From assembly GCA_902496775.1 (NCBI GenBank), contig CABVCF010000026.1, positions 1-24,155 on the forward strand: a stretch of DNA of 24,155 nucleotides. Direction: 5' to 3'. The notes beneath the pieces are model-generated. The model was not told the origin of the DNA. It was given only the letters and a program-made list of their open reading frames with translations, and did not search any database. Position numbers and translations under genes: made by a program. Each line of letters opens with the position of its first letter. The first letter of the stretch is position 1. This document shows, in pieces, positions 6,167-14,126 of the stretch. The DNA is from an uncultured Collinsella sp. Its GTDB lineage: Bacteria > Actinomycetota > Coriobacteriia > Coriobacteriales > Coriobacteriaceae.

Positions 6167-7846
6167 ATGGCGGAGTTTATCTACCAGATGTATCAGGCTC
6201 GCAAGGCCCATGGCGACAAGGTAATCCTTGACGACGTGACCCTGAGCTTCTACCCCGGTGCCAAGATCGGCGTCGTGGGTCCCAACGGCATGGGTAAGTC
6301 GACCCTGCTCAAGATTATGGCCGGCATCGAGGAGGTCTCCAACGGCGATGCCAGGCTCACCCCCGGCTACACTGTGGGCATCCTGCAGCAGGAGCCGCCG
6401 CTCGACGACGACAAGACCGTCATCGAGAACGTGCGCATGGCGTTTGGCGATATGATCGCCAAGGTCGATCGCTTCAATAAGATCGGCGAGGAGATGTGCG
6501 ACCCGGATTGCGACATGGACGCCCTCATGGCCGAGATGGGCAAGCTCCAGGACGAGATCGACGCCGCTGACGGCTGGGATATCGATTCCAAGCTCGGCCA
6601 GGCCATGGACGCCCTGCAGCTGCCCGATTCCGACATGCCGGTCAACGTACTTTCCGGCGGCGAGCGCCGTCGCGTGGCCCTGTGCAAGCTGCTGCTCGAA
6701 GCTCCCGACCTGCTGCTGCTCGACGAGCCCACGAACCACCTGGACGCCGAGTCGATCCTGTGGCTCGAGCACTTCCTGCACAACTACCAGGGCGCGGTGC
6801 TTGCCGTCACGCACGATCGCTACTTCCTGGATAACGTTGCCGAGTGGATCTGCGAGGTCGACCGCGGTCACCTTTATCCCTACAAGGGCAACTACTCCAC
6901 GTATCTGGAGACCAAGGCCGCCCGTATCGAGGCGCAGGGCAACCGCGACGCCAAGCTCGCCAAGCGCATGGAGGCCGAGCTCGAGTGGGTACGCAGCTCG
7001 CCCAAGGCTCGCCAGGCCAAGAACAAAGCCCGTCTGGCTCGTTACGAGGAGATGGAGGCCGAGGCCCGCGCAAGCCAGAAGCTCGACTGGACCGACATCC
7101 GCATCCCCGTGGGCCCGCGTCTGGGCAACAAGGTGCTCGAGGCTCATCACCTGCACAAGGAGTTCGATGGCCGTGTGCTCATCGACGACCTATCGTTCAC
7201 CCTGCCGCGCAACGGTATCGTGGGTGTCATCGGCCCCAACGGTGTGGGCAAAACCACGCTGTTCAAGACCATCGTGGGCCTGGAGCCGCTGACTTCGGGC
7301 GAGCTCGAGGTGGGCGAGACCGTCAAGATCTCCTATGTCGATCAGAACCGTTCCGGCATCGACCCCGATAAGAACCTGTGGGAGGTCGTCTCGGATGGCC
7401 TGGACCACATGATGGTCGGTGAGACCGAGGTTCCGAGCCGTGCTTATGTGGCGAGCTTTGGCTTTAAAGGCCAGGACCAGCAGAAGCGCGCCGGCGTACT
7501 CTCCGGTGGCGAGCGCAACCGTCTGAACTTGGCGCTTACGCTCAAGCAGGGCGGCAACCTGCTGCTTCTCGACGAGCCCACGAATGACCTCGACGTCGAG
7601 ACGCTGTCCTCGCTCGAAGCGGCGCTGCTCGAGTTCCCGGGCTGCTCGGTGGTCATTAGCCACGACCGTATGTTCCTGGACCGCGTCGCCACGCACATTC
7701 TAGCGTGGGAGGGCACCGACGAGAATCCGGGCAACTGGTATTGGTTTGAGGGCAACTTCGAGGCCTATCAGGCCAACCGCATCGAGCGCCTGGGCGAGGA
7801 CGCAGCCCAGCCGCATCGTATTCACCGTAAGCTGACGCGCGACTAG
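6167..7846 (+). CDS. ettA: ABC-F ATPase EttA, energy-dependent translational throttle
   Basis: 559 residues, matching EttA (about 555). It is a cytoplasmic twin-ATPase without membrane domains that binds the ribosomal E site and gates the first elongation step according to ADP/ATP. First ATPase: Walker A GPNGMGKST (38-46), signature LSGGE (about 161) and Walker B LLLLDEPTNHLD (about 182). The inter-domain arm and linker carry the basic stretch around ELEWVRSSPKARQAKNKARL. Second ATPase: GPNGVGKTT (about 355), LSGGE (about 444) and LLLLDEPTNDLD (about 465). The start YQMYQARKAHGDKVILDDV is EttA-like rather than resistance ABC-F. ATG with AAAGGA about 10 nt upstream; monocistronic. Confidence 0.95.
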   Translation: MAEFIYQMYQARKAHGDKVILDDVTLSFYPGAKIGVVGPNGMGKSTLLKIMAGIEEVSNGDARLTPGYTVGILQQEPPLDDDKTVIENVRMAFGDMIAKVDRFNKIGEEMCDPDCDMDALMAEMGKLQDEIDAADGWDIDSKLGQAMDALQLPDSDMPVNVLSGGERRRVALCKLLLEAPDLLLLDEPTNHLDAESILWLEHFLHNYQGAVLAVTHDRYFLDNVAEWICEVDRGHLYPYKGNYSTYLETKAARIEAQGNRDAKLAKRMEAELEWVRSSPKARQAKNKARLARYEEMEAEARASQKLDWTDIRIPVGPRLGNKVLEAHHLHKEFDGRVLIDDLSFTLPRNGIVGVIGPNGVGKTTLFKTIVGLEPLTSGELEVGETVKISYVDQNRSGIDPDKNLWEVVSDGLDHMMVGETEVPSRAYVASFGFKGQDQQKRAGVLSGGERNRLNLALTLKQGGNLLLLDEPTNDLDVETLSSLEAALLEFPGCSVVISHDRMFLDRVATHILAWEGTDENPGNWYWFEGNFEAYQANRIERLGEDAAQPHRIHRKLTRD

Positions 7847-7849
7847 ATC

Positions 7850-7876
7850 GTTACGCGGTTTTCCAAACCGCGTAAC
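7850..7876 (+). other. Perfect 12-bp stem-loop after ettA
   Basis: GTTACGCGGTTT-TCC-AAACCGCGTAAC. No T run follows, so it is a poor intrinsic terminator on its own, but it lies 4 nt after the ettA stop and probably defines the mRNA 3' end. The same AAACCGCGTAAC arm recurs at 17608-17619. Confidence 0.6.
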
Positions 7877-7887
7877 TGCTCGACGCT

Positions 7888-7989
7888 GCGCGGGCCGCAA
7901 GCACCCCATCTTGCCGTTCAAGCCGTCGCTCGCGTACCGAAGTACGCGTCGCTCCTCTTTCACGGCAACCTGGGGCACTTGCGGCCCGC
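7888..7989. repeat. Large nested palindrome (extragenic cruciform)
   Basis: The left arm (about 7888-7917, CGGGCCGCAAG...CTTGCCGT) is imperfectly complementary to the right arm (about 7962-7989, ACGGCAACC...CTTGCGGCCCGCT). A perfect GCGTAC-CGAA-GTACGC hairpin (7932-7947) sits in the middle. About 100 bp in all, with no ORF. It looks like a REP/BIME-type extragenic repeat or a structured RNA, and its copy number elsewhere is unknown. Confidence 0.55.
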
Positions 7990-8014
7990 TCGCTGTTGGT
8001 TACGCAACATCAAC

Positions 8015-8056
8015 AAATAAAAACGGCTCAAATCCTGATTTGGATTTGAGCCGTTT
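8015..8056 (-). terminator. Terminator of the LOTUS-like gene (bidirectional stem)
   Basis: Perfect 15-bp stem AAACGGCTCAAATCC (8021-8035) / GGATTTGAGCCGTTT (8042-8056). On the minus strand it is followed by a T-rich tract (TTTTTATTTG). It begins 4 nt after the stop codon of the minus-strand gene. Confidence 0.9.
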
Positions 8057-8060
8057 GTCG

Positions 8061-9368
8061 TTACTGCTCGGGTTCTTCGACTTTATCGATGGCCCAGGTG
8101 GATCCGAGACCGCCGGTGGTGTTGCGGCGGATGCGCACGGCAACCTCGCGGCGCTCGCCGGCCTGCGTGTAGCGCAGGGGGAAGCTTGCGCGGTTTCGCG
8201 CGGCCTCGATGGTACCGCGCTCGCGGGCGATCCAGTAGTACTCGCCGACGATGCCGAGCGTGTCGGCGCCGTAGGGGAGATAGGTCGACAACTGGTGCAG
8301 AAGCGGGCCGGGGCAGAAGACTTCGGTTGCGAAATCGACGGGGAAGTCCTCGGGGATGGCGGGCGCTGCAGGTGCGGGGGTTGGGGCCGCTGCGGGTACC
8401 GAAGCCGGTGCCGGTGCGGGAATTCGGTCGCAAGCAGCGGCGGGCACGGATTCGATGACGGGTGCGGGCTCCAGCGTCGCTTCCGGCTTGATCGTGGAAT
8501 CTGCGGGCTCCTCGGTGACGGGCGCGTCTACAGCTGCGGTTTCAACCTCAACCTGCGTCGCGTTCTCGTTCTCGACGCTCGGCTTTGCCTCGATGGGCGT
8601 GGATGCCATGGTGGTGATGCCGGCGTTGGCGTTCTCGGGGTCATAGACGACCGTGAGCGAGATGGCGGGCTGCGGCGTCTCGGGCTCCGGTGTCGACTCG
8701 GTAGCGTCTTGATCGGCGGGCTCGTCGGGCTGATCGTCCTCGGTCTCGTCGCCAAAGACATCGCTGTTTTGGAATGCAGGCGTCTCGGGTTGGTCAGCGG
8801 CTTCTTCGGTTGTCGACTTGGGAGCCTCGTTGAGCTCCGCAGTGGCTTCCTGCTCGAATATGACTTTGGGATCGGTCGTGGCGGCGATTTCGGTTTCGGC
8901 TTCTGCCGTTACCTCAATAGCGACTTCGATCTCGGGCTCGGGCTCGGGCTCCGGAGCGACTTTGGCCACGGGCTCGGGCTCGGCGCGCTTAACGTGCTTG
9001 GGGCGCACGGCCTTGAGGTCCTTCTCGCCGCGCTTTTTCTTTTTGTAGGACTGCTTAGCGCCCTTGGCAGCCTTGGGCTTGTCCTCGCCCTTGGCAAGGG
9101 CTGCATCCCAGGCGTCGTTGGCGATGACGGTGGCATACAGGCGACCGCCCTTAAAGACGGTCAGCTTGATGCAGTCGTCGAGCTCCTCGAGCAGCTCGCG
9201 CGTGGACTCGAAGCCCAGGTCATAAGCGGCCATGTCACCAGCGGCGAGTGCCTCCTCGACCTGCGTCATAAACGTTTGCTTGCCGCATCCAATCGCATCG
9301 CGCAGCAGGCGATACAGATAGATGTGGTTGCCCAGCGATAGCGTGGGCCTAACTATTGTCTTGCTCAT
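8061..9368 (-). CDS. Hypothetical protein: LOTUS/OST-HTH-like head, acidic disordered linker, conserved-looking tail
   Basis: 435 residues. Residues about 13-80 (LYRLLRDAIG...YDLGFESTRELLEELDDCIKLTVF) read like an OST-HTH/LOTUS winged helix: an N-terminal LLRDA helix, then a Gly-Phe followed by a Leu-rich ELLEEL helix and a beta-hairpin. A Lys-rich patch (about 95-125) follows. Then comes a 200-residue low-complexity region rich in Pro, Glu, Ala and Thr, including a run of P-E repeats. The C-terminal 90 residues (DFPVDFATEVFCPGP...WAIDKVEEPEQ) look globular and are not recognised. LOTUS domains bind RNA in known proteins; a role here is inference. The start MSKTIVRP at 9368 has GAGGAG 6-8 nt upstream, and earlier in-frame starts lack one. 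Confidence 0.75.
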   Translation of the reverse strand: MSKTIVRPTLSLGNHIYLYRLLRDAIGCGKQTFMTQVEEALAAGDMAAYDLGFESTRELLEELDDCIKLTVFKGGRLYATVIANDAWDAALAKGEDKPKAAKGAKQSYKKKKRGEKDLKAVRPKHVKRAEPEPVAKVAPEPEPEPEIEVAIEVTAEAETEIAATTDPKVIFEQEATAELNEAPKSTTEEAADQPETPAFQNSDVFGDETEDDQPDEPADQDATESTPEPETPQPAISLTVVYDPENANAGITTMASTPIEAKPSVENENATQVEVETAAVDAPVTEEPADSTIKPEATLEPAPVIESVPAAACDRIPAPAPASVPAAAPTPAPAAPAIPEDFPVDFATEVFCPGPLLHQLSTYLPYGADTLGIVGEYYWIARERGTIEAARNRASFPLRYTQAGERREVAVRIRRNTTGGLGSTWAIDKVEEPEQ

Positions 9369-9439
9369 GGCAAATCTCCTCTTTACACACCAAAGCATCT
9401 TACCATCGCGCGGGGCGTGCCACCTCGGCGCCCAAGGCA

Positions 9440-9472
9440 AACGGGCGCGACCGTTGCCGGTTCGCGCCCGTT
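9440..9472 (-). terminator. GC-rich hairpin after the Ser/Thr-tail membrane protein gene
   Basis: The arms AACGGGCGCGACC and GGTTCGCGCCCGTT pair with one bulge. On the minus strand the stem is followed by only a short GTTTGCC, so it is a moderate terminator. It separates the two minus-strand genes. Confidence 0.6.
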
Positions 9473-9506
9473 ATACAGGTCGGTTATCTATGAGAGACAA
9501 ACGTGC

Positions 9507-10460
9507 TTAGTTGCCCGATGCCGTGCCTTGGCTCGAGCTGTCAGATGCCGTGCCGGACGCGGTTCCGCTCGAGCTGTTCGAGCTGTTGGTGTTGCTGTTG
9601 TCGGTGGAGCTCGTGCCCGATGTATTGCCGCTCGTCTGGTCGCCCGTGCTCGGTTGAGAGCCGTCGGTCGTTTGGCTTGAGTCGGTCGTGCCGGATTGCG
9701 TGTCGCTGCTGTTCGTAGAGGAATCGGCGCCCTGCGATTGATCGGGGGTGTTCGAGGACGAGTCGGTGGATGCGGAGGTGCCCTGCGGGTCGTCCTGCTG
9801 GCTTTGCGATTGGCCGGAGCTATCCGCGTCGTGCTCGGTCGTACGGGACGAAAGGATTGGCTCGGGACGCTCGCCCAGACCCTCACCGGCGGTGGTGATA
9901 AGGATGGCGCCGGTGCAGGCGATGACCGCGACGATGGCGATGGCGATCGAGAAGACGATGACCTTCTTTTGCGTCTGGCTGCGCTCCGCCGCCGCCTTGG
10001 CGCGCAGACTGTCGGGAGCGACGCGCGCCGTGGTCGCGCGCCCCGCAATCTGGCGCATCTCCTGTGTAGTCGCGGCGCCGCCCAGGTGCTCCTCGGCATT
10101 AAACTCAACGGGCTCGTAGGCGCCGGCAGGGCAGTCGACGGCGGCGTGCGTGCCCTTGAGGGCTTCGGCGCTGGCAGAGATAAAGTGGCGGTAGACCTGC
10201 GAGGACACAACGGTGATAACCGAGCTCACGGCGGCGCCGATCACCGATCCGGCGATACCGATCTTGGAAGCAAGCGCGACGCTCGTGGCGGCAGCTGCGG
10301 CGCCGGCGATGATCTGGGGAATGGAAATGTCGTCGAACAGGCCCTTTTTGGGCGCGATGGCCATGGTCTGTCCGATGGAATGGTTTTCGTGAACGCCGTT
10401 GTTGAGCGATGCCGGCGTCATGACACGTGTGCGCGGCGCGTCGGTGTACTTGGTTGTCAT
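9507..10460 (-). CDS. Hypothetical membrane protein with long Ser/Thr/Asn/Gln-rich tail
   Basis: 317 residues. A hydrophobic Ala/Ile/Val-rich stretch at about 48-80 may span the membrane once or as a hairpin. A second, clear transmembrane helix follows SQTQKKVIVFS (about 166-190). The last 125 residues are a low-complexity tail of Ser, Thr, Asp, Gln, Asn and Gly, with almost no hydrophobic residues. If the basic QKK patch is cytoplasmic, the tail is outside the cell; such tails resemble stalks or glycosylated regions. No family is recognised. The start MTTKYTDAP at 10460 has GGGAGG about 7 nt upstream; earlier in-frame starts have none. The strand is supported by coding composition and the ribosome site. 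Confidence 0.72.
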   Translation of the reverse strand: MTTKYTDAPRTRVMTPASLNNGVHENHSIGQTMAIAPKKGLFDDISIPQIIAGAAAAATSVALASKIGIAGSVIGAAVSSVITVVSSQVYRHFISASAEALKGTHAAVDCPAGAYEPVEFNAEEHLGGAATTQEMRQIAGRATTARVAPDSLRAKAAAERSQTQKKVIVFSIAIAIVAVIACTGAILITTAGEGLGERPEPILSSRTTEHDADSSGQSQSQQDDPQGTSASTDSSSNTPDQSQGADSSTNSSDTQSGTTDSSQTTDGSQPSTGDQTSGNTSGTSSTDNSNTNSSNSSSGTASGTASDSSSQGTASGN

Positions 10461-10569
10461 ACGGGGTCCTCCCGGTGTAAATCTACTTCGTTTCGTGTAG
10501 CCATCAGGGTACCCACCAGATATGAATCGTACGTGACATTTAACAGATACCATCAACTCATCAATAGCT

Positions 10570-10615
10570 CACCAAGTTGGTGGGGTGCGGTTGCGCCCGG
10601 CGGTTGAACTACAAT
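10570..10615 (+). promoter_or_regulatory. Palindrome and -10 box before nadE
   Basis: CACCAA-G-TTGGTG (10570-10582) is a perfect palindrome, and TACAAT (10610-10615) is a reasonable -10 about 50 nt before the nadE start. No good -35 is visible. Nothing else was seen in the 203-nt gap 10461-10663. Confidence 0.35.
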
Positions 10616-10663
10616 AGGGCTTGCTAATTGTGTTGAATGGCGTCTACGCACGGGAGCACTCTT

Positions 10664-12643
10664 ATGAATCTTCACCTTTCTCAGTCTGATGGCTTTTTGC
10701 GTGTGGCGGCGGCTTCGCCGCGGATTCGCGTGGCCGATGTCGAGGGCAATGCCGAGGTTGCGCTGGCGGCTGTTCGCGAGGCTGCCGAGCGCGGCGTTCG
10801 CGCGCTGGTGCTGCCCGAGCTCAACTTGTGCGGCTATACCGCGGCCGATCTGTTCCATAACCGCACGTTGCTGCATGCCTGCGAGGCTGCTTTGGTGCAT
10901 ATCCTCGATGAGACTCGTGAGCTGCCGATTGTCTTTACCATCGGTCTTCCCGTTGCAGTTGCCGAGAATATCTACAACTGCGCCGCCGCGTGCTGCGCGG
11001 GCGAGCTTTTGGGCCTCACGGCCAAGAAGTATCTGCCCAACTATGGCGAGTTCTACGAGCGCCGCTGGTTTGCTCCGGCGCCCGCAGATCCCGTGTGGGT
11101 CGAGTTTGCCGGTCAGGGTCCGGTTCCGCTGGGTTCGGAGCTTGTCTACCGCTGCTGTGACGAGGGTGCCGAGGATATGGTGCTGGGCGTTGAGGTCTGC
11201 GAGGACCTGTGGGTGCCGGCGCCCCCTTCGACCGAGATGGCGCTTGCCGGTGCGACGGTGATCCTCAACCTGTCGGCCTCGGACGAGATTATCGGCAAGG
11301 CAGATTACCGACGCAGCCTTATCTCTAACCAAAGCGCGCGCTTGTACTGTGCCTATGCCTATGCAGATGCGAGCGAGGGCGAGTCCACGACCGACATGGT
11401 CTTTGCGGGCGAGAACCTCGTCTACGAAAACGGATCTAAGCTCGCCGCCACGAAGCTTCTTACCTGCGATATGGCGGTGGCCGATGTCGATCTTGACCGT
11501 CTGGTTGCCGAGCGCCGCCGCTCGACGACGTGGACGCGCGCGGACGATGCGCCGGAGGCCACGACCGTTGAATTTTCGTTTGAGGGCGTGCTGACGGACG
11601 AACCTGTCCTGCGCGATGCACTCGACATCGACCGTGTCTTCCCCCGCGCGCCCTTTGTACCGGCCGACCATGGTGACCTGGCCGAGCGTTGCGAGACCAT
11701 CCTCGACCTGCAGACCGCCGGTCTCAAGACCCGCCTTGCCCATACGGGTACCAAGGCTGCGGTGATCGGTCTTTCGGGTGGCCTGGACTCTACGCTGGCA
11801 CTGCTTGTGACCGTGCGTGTCTTCGATGCACTGGGGCTGCCGCGCACCGGTATCACAGCCGTGTCCATGCCCGGCTTTGGCACCACGCACCGCACCAAGT
11901 CCAATGCCGAGTCGCTTGCCCGCGACTTGGGTGTGAGCTTCCGCGAGGTTTCGATCCACGCGGCTGTGGAGCAGCACTTCAAGGACATTGAGCACGATCC
12001 GACCGTGCAGGACGTGACCTACGAGAACAGCCAGGCCCGCGAGCGTACGCAGATTCTGATGGATCTGGCCAACCAGGCTGGCGGTTTTGTCATCGGCACG
12101 GGCGACCTGTCGGAGCTGGCGCTCGGCTGGGCTACCTATAACGGCGACCACATGAGCATGTACGCCGTCAACGCGAGCGTGCCCAAGACGCTTGTGCGCC
12201 ATCTGGTGCGCTATGCGGCCGATGTCTTTGGCGGGCGCATTGCCGAGGTCTTGCTCGATATCCTCGATACGCCGGTATCTCCTGAGCTTCTGCCGCCCAC
12301 GGGCGACGGCGAGATTGCGCAGAAGACTGAGGATTTGGTGGGCCCGTACGAGTTGCACGACTACTTCCTCTACTACCTGCTGCGTTTTGGCTTTGAGCCG
12401 GGCAAGATCTACCGCATGGCGCTCAAGAGCTTCGAGGGCGTCTACGACGCCAAGACCGTCCACACGTGGCTACGTACGTTCTACCGTCGCTTCTTTGCCC
12501 AGCAGTTTAAGCGCAGCTGCCTGCCCGATGGTCCCAAGGTGGGCTCGGTGACGCTCAGCCCGCGCGGCGATTGGCGTATGCCGAGTGACGCCAGCTCACG
12601 TTTGTGGCTTGCGCAGATCGACGCGCTCAATCCGATTGACTAA
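10664..12643 (+). CDS. nadE: Glutamine-dependent NAD+ synthetase
   Basis: 659 residues, the two-domain form. The enzyme makes NAD+ from deamido-NAD+, ATP and glutamine. The N-terminal nitrilase-fold amidase has the triad Glu51 (LPELNLCGYT), Lys121/122 (TAKKYLPNYGEFYERRWF) and Cys179 (GVEVCEDLWVP). The C-terminal ATP-pyrophosphatase domain has the P-loop SGGLDST (about 370-376), followed by MPGFGTTHRTKSNA and GTGDLSELALGWATY. Ammonia is channelled between the domains. The ATG at 10664 is chosen because GGGAG lies 8-9 nt upstream; an ATG 27 nt earlier lacks a site. Monocistronic, ending in a strong terminator. Confidence 0.95.
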   Translation: MNLHLSQSDGFLRVAAASPRIRVADVEGNAEVALAAVREAAERGVRALVLPELNLCGYTAADLFHNRTLLHACEAALVHILDETRELPIVFTIGLPVAVAENIYNCAAACCAGELLGLTAKKYLPNYGEFYERRWFAPAPADPVWVEFAGQGPVPLGSELVYRCCDEGAEDMVLGVEVCEDLWVPAPPSTEMALAGATVILNLSASDEIIGKADYRRSLISNQSARLYCAYAYADASEGESTTDMVFAGENLVYENGSKLAATKLLTCDMAVADVDLDRLVAERRRSTTWTRADDAPEATTVEFSFEGVLTDEPVLRDALDIDRVFPRAPFVPADHGDLAERCETILDLQTAGLKTRLAHTGTKAAVIGLSGGLDSTLALLVTVRVFDALGLPRTGITAVSMPGFGTTHRTKSNAESLARDLGVSFREVSIHAAVEQHFKDIEHDPTVQDVTYENSQARERTQILMDLANQAGGFVIGTGDLSELALGWATYNGDHMSMYAVNASVPKTLVRHLVRYAADVFGGRIAEVLLDILDTPVSPELLPPTGDGEIAQKTEDLVGPYELHDYFLYYLLRFGFEPGKIYRMALKSFEGVYDAKTVHTWLRTFYRRFFAQQFKRSCLPDGPKVGSVTLSPRGDWRMPSDASSRLWLAQIDALNPID

Positions 12644-12711
12644 GGTTGGCTAAATTGAACCAATACGGGGGTTGCAAGCGTTACACTTTTGCAATCTGAT
12701 GGCCCGTATCG

Positions 12712-12742
12712 CGCGGCGCTCTTGTCGGAGCGCCGCGTTTTT
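12712..12742 (+). terminator. Strong terminator after nadE, just before the aminotransferase gene
   Basis: Perfect 10-bp stem CGCGGCGCTC-TTGTCG-GAGCGCCGCG followed by TTTTT. It ends 20 nt before the next start codon, leaving room only for the ribosome site. Confidence 0.9.
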
Positions 12743-12761
12743 CATATCGAAAGGTGGCACC

Positions 12762-13925
12762 ATGCAGGCATCGCAGCGTCTCGACCGCTTTGGCGCGGAG
12801 GTCTTCGCCTCGCTCAACAACAAACTGCTCGCGCTGAAGGCTCAGGGCAAGACCATTTACAACATGAGCGTGGGCACGCCCGACTTTAAGCCGTACGACC
12901 ACGTGGTCGAGGCGCTCACGCAGGCAGCCCAAGATCCCGAGATGTGGAAGTATGCCCTGCGCGACCTGCCCGAGCTCAAGCAGGCCGTGTGCGATTACTA
13001 TGAGCGTCGCTTTGGTGTTTCGGGCATTACGCCGTCCATGGTGCAGTCGTGCAATGGCACGCAGGAGGGCGTGGGCCATTTGGGCCTGGCCCTGCTCGAT
13101 CCGGGTGACACCATTTTGGTTCCCGATCCGTGCTATCCGGTCTTTGAGGCGGGTGCCAAGATCGCCGATGCCAAGCTCGAGTACTATCCGCTGGTTGCCG
13201 AGCACAATTACCTGCCCTATGTGGCGGGCATCGATCCCGAGGTGGCCGATCGTGCCAAGTACATGATTGTGTCGCTGCCCGCCAACCCGGTGGGCTCGGT
13301 GGGCACGCCCGAGATCTACGAGGAGATCATCGCTTTCGCCCGCGAGCACGACCTGCTCATCGTTCACGACAACGCATACTCGGACATCGTGTTCGACGGC
13401 GAGCCGGGCGGCAGCTTCTTGCAGTATCCCGGCGCGCTCGAGGTGGGCGTTGAGTTTTTCTCGCTCTCCAAGTCGTTTAACGTCACCGGTGCGCGTATCG
13501 GCTTTTTGGTCGGCCGCGAGGATGTGGTCTCTGCCTTTGCCAAGCTGCGCAGCCAGATCGACTTTGGCATGTTCTTCCCGATCCAGAAGGCCGCCATCGC
13601 GTGCCTTAATGGCCCGCGCGATGAGGTCGAGGCGCAGCGTCTGAAGTACCAGGAGCGCCGCGATGCCCTGTGCGACGGTCTTGAGGACCTGGGCTGGGAG
13701 CGACCCAACGCGCATGGCTCTATGTTTGTGTGGGCCAAGCTCCCCGGTGGTCGCACCGATTCCATGGCGTTTTGCGAGGAGCTCATGGAGAAGGCCGGCG
13801 TTGTGGTGACGCCGGGCGCGAGCTTTGGTCCTTCGGGCGAGGGGCACGTGCGCATGGCGCTGGTCTTACCGCCCGACCAGATCGCTTTGGCTGTCGAGGC
13901 CATTCGTGAGGCGGGCCTGTATTAG
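12762..13925 (+). CDS. Class I/II (fold type I) PLP aminotransferase
   Basis: 387 residues, normal for the aspartate-aminotransferase fold. The PLP Schiff-base Lys is about residue 237 in FFSLSKSFNVTGARIGF. Upstream are NPVGSVGTPE (the Asn that binds PLP O3'), VHDNAYSDIVFDG and the glycine-rich YALRDLPELKQAV region. The C-terminal Arg for the substrate carboxylate is in GHVRMALVLPP. It resembles the LL-DAP / N-acyl-DAP aminotransferase group more than a strict AspC. Because the window carries dapH and a putative N-acetyl-DAP deacetylase but no dedicated aminotransferase, this is a candidate for the N-acetyl-LL-2,6-diaminoheptanedioate transaminase step. That is inference; alanine or aspartate transamination is also possible. 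ATG with AAAGGTGG 5-7 nt upstream. Confidence 0.88.
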   Translation: MQASQRLDRFGAEVFASLNNKLLALKAQGKTIYNMSVGTPDFKPYDHVVEALTQAAQDPEMWKYALRDLPELKQAVCDYYERRFGVSGITPSMVQSCNGTQEGVGHLGLALLDPGDTILVPDPCYPVFEAGAKIADAKLEYYPLVAEHNYLPYVAGIDPEVADRAKYMIVSLPANPVGSVGTPEIYEEIIAFAREHDLLIVHDNAYSDIVFDGEPGGSFLQYPGALEVGVEFFSLSKSFNVTGARIGFLVGREDVVSAFAKLRSQIDFGMFFPIQKAAIACLNGPRDEVEAQRLKYQERRDALCDGLEDLGWERPNAHGSMFVWAKLPGGRTDSMAFCEELMEKAGVVVTPGASFGPSGEGHVRMALVLPPDQIALAVEAIREAGLY

Positions 13926-14068
13926 AAAGTTATTTTGGCTCGTCAATAGTTCGAAACCGATTTCGTGCAGTTATTTTACGAATACTGCAAACAATTTCGG
14001 CAAACGGTCGATTTTTGGCTGCGAATAGGAGCATAATCAAAGTCCCGATTGGATGTATTGGGATTACG

Positions 14069-14104
14069 ACAAGCCGCTCGGGTCGTTCCCGGGCGGCTTG
14101 TTTG
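14069..14104 (+). terminator. Hairpin in the ldh leader / terminator of the preceding gene
   Basis: ACAAGCCGC (14069-14077) pairs with GCGGCTTGT (14093-14101), enclosing CGGG...CCCG. Only TTGT follows, so the T tract is weak. It ends 23 nt before the ldh ATG. The rest of the 201-nt gap (13926-14126) is AT-rich, with a possible -10 CATAAT at 14032-14037 and no clear -35 or Rex site. Confidence 0.6.
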
Positions 14105-14126
14105 TGGAGAGAGATGGGAGTTTCTA

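Noticed and set aside
5819..7156. A 445-codon minus-strand frame opposite sdpI and ettA
   Set aside because: Antisense shadow of the biased ettA sequence; it ends inside two real genes and matches no family.
10553..12463. A 636-codon minus-strand frame opposite nadE
   Set aside because: The plus strand encodes complete NAD synthetase motifs. The reverse frame has no ribosome site and an Arg/His/Gly-rich shadow composition.
13926..14126. Rex-type redox operator before ldh
   Set aside because: No TTGTGAA-N-TTCACAA-like repeat was found. CGAAACCGATTTCG is a short imperfect palindrome without similarity to the Rex site.
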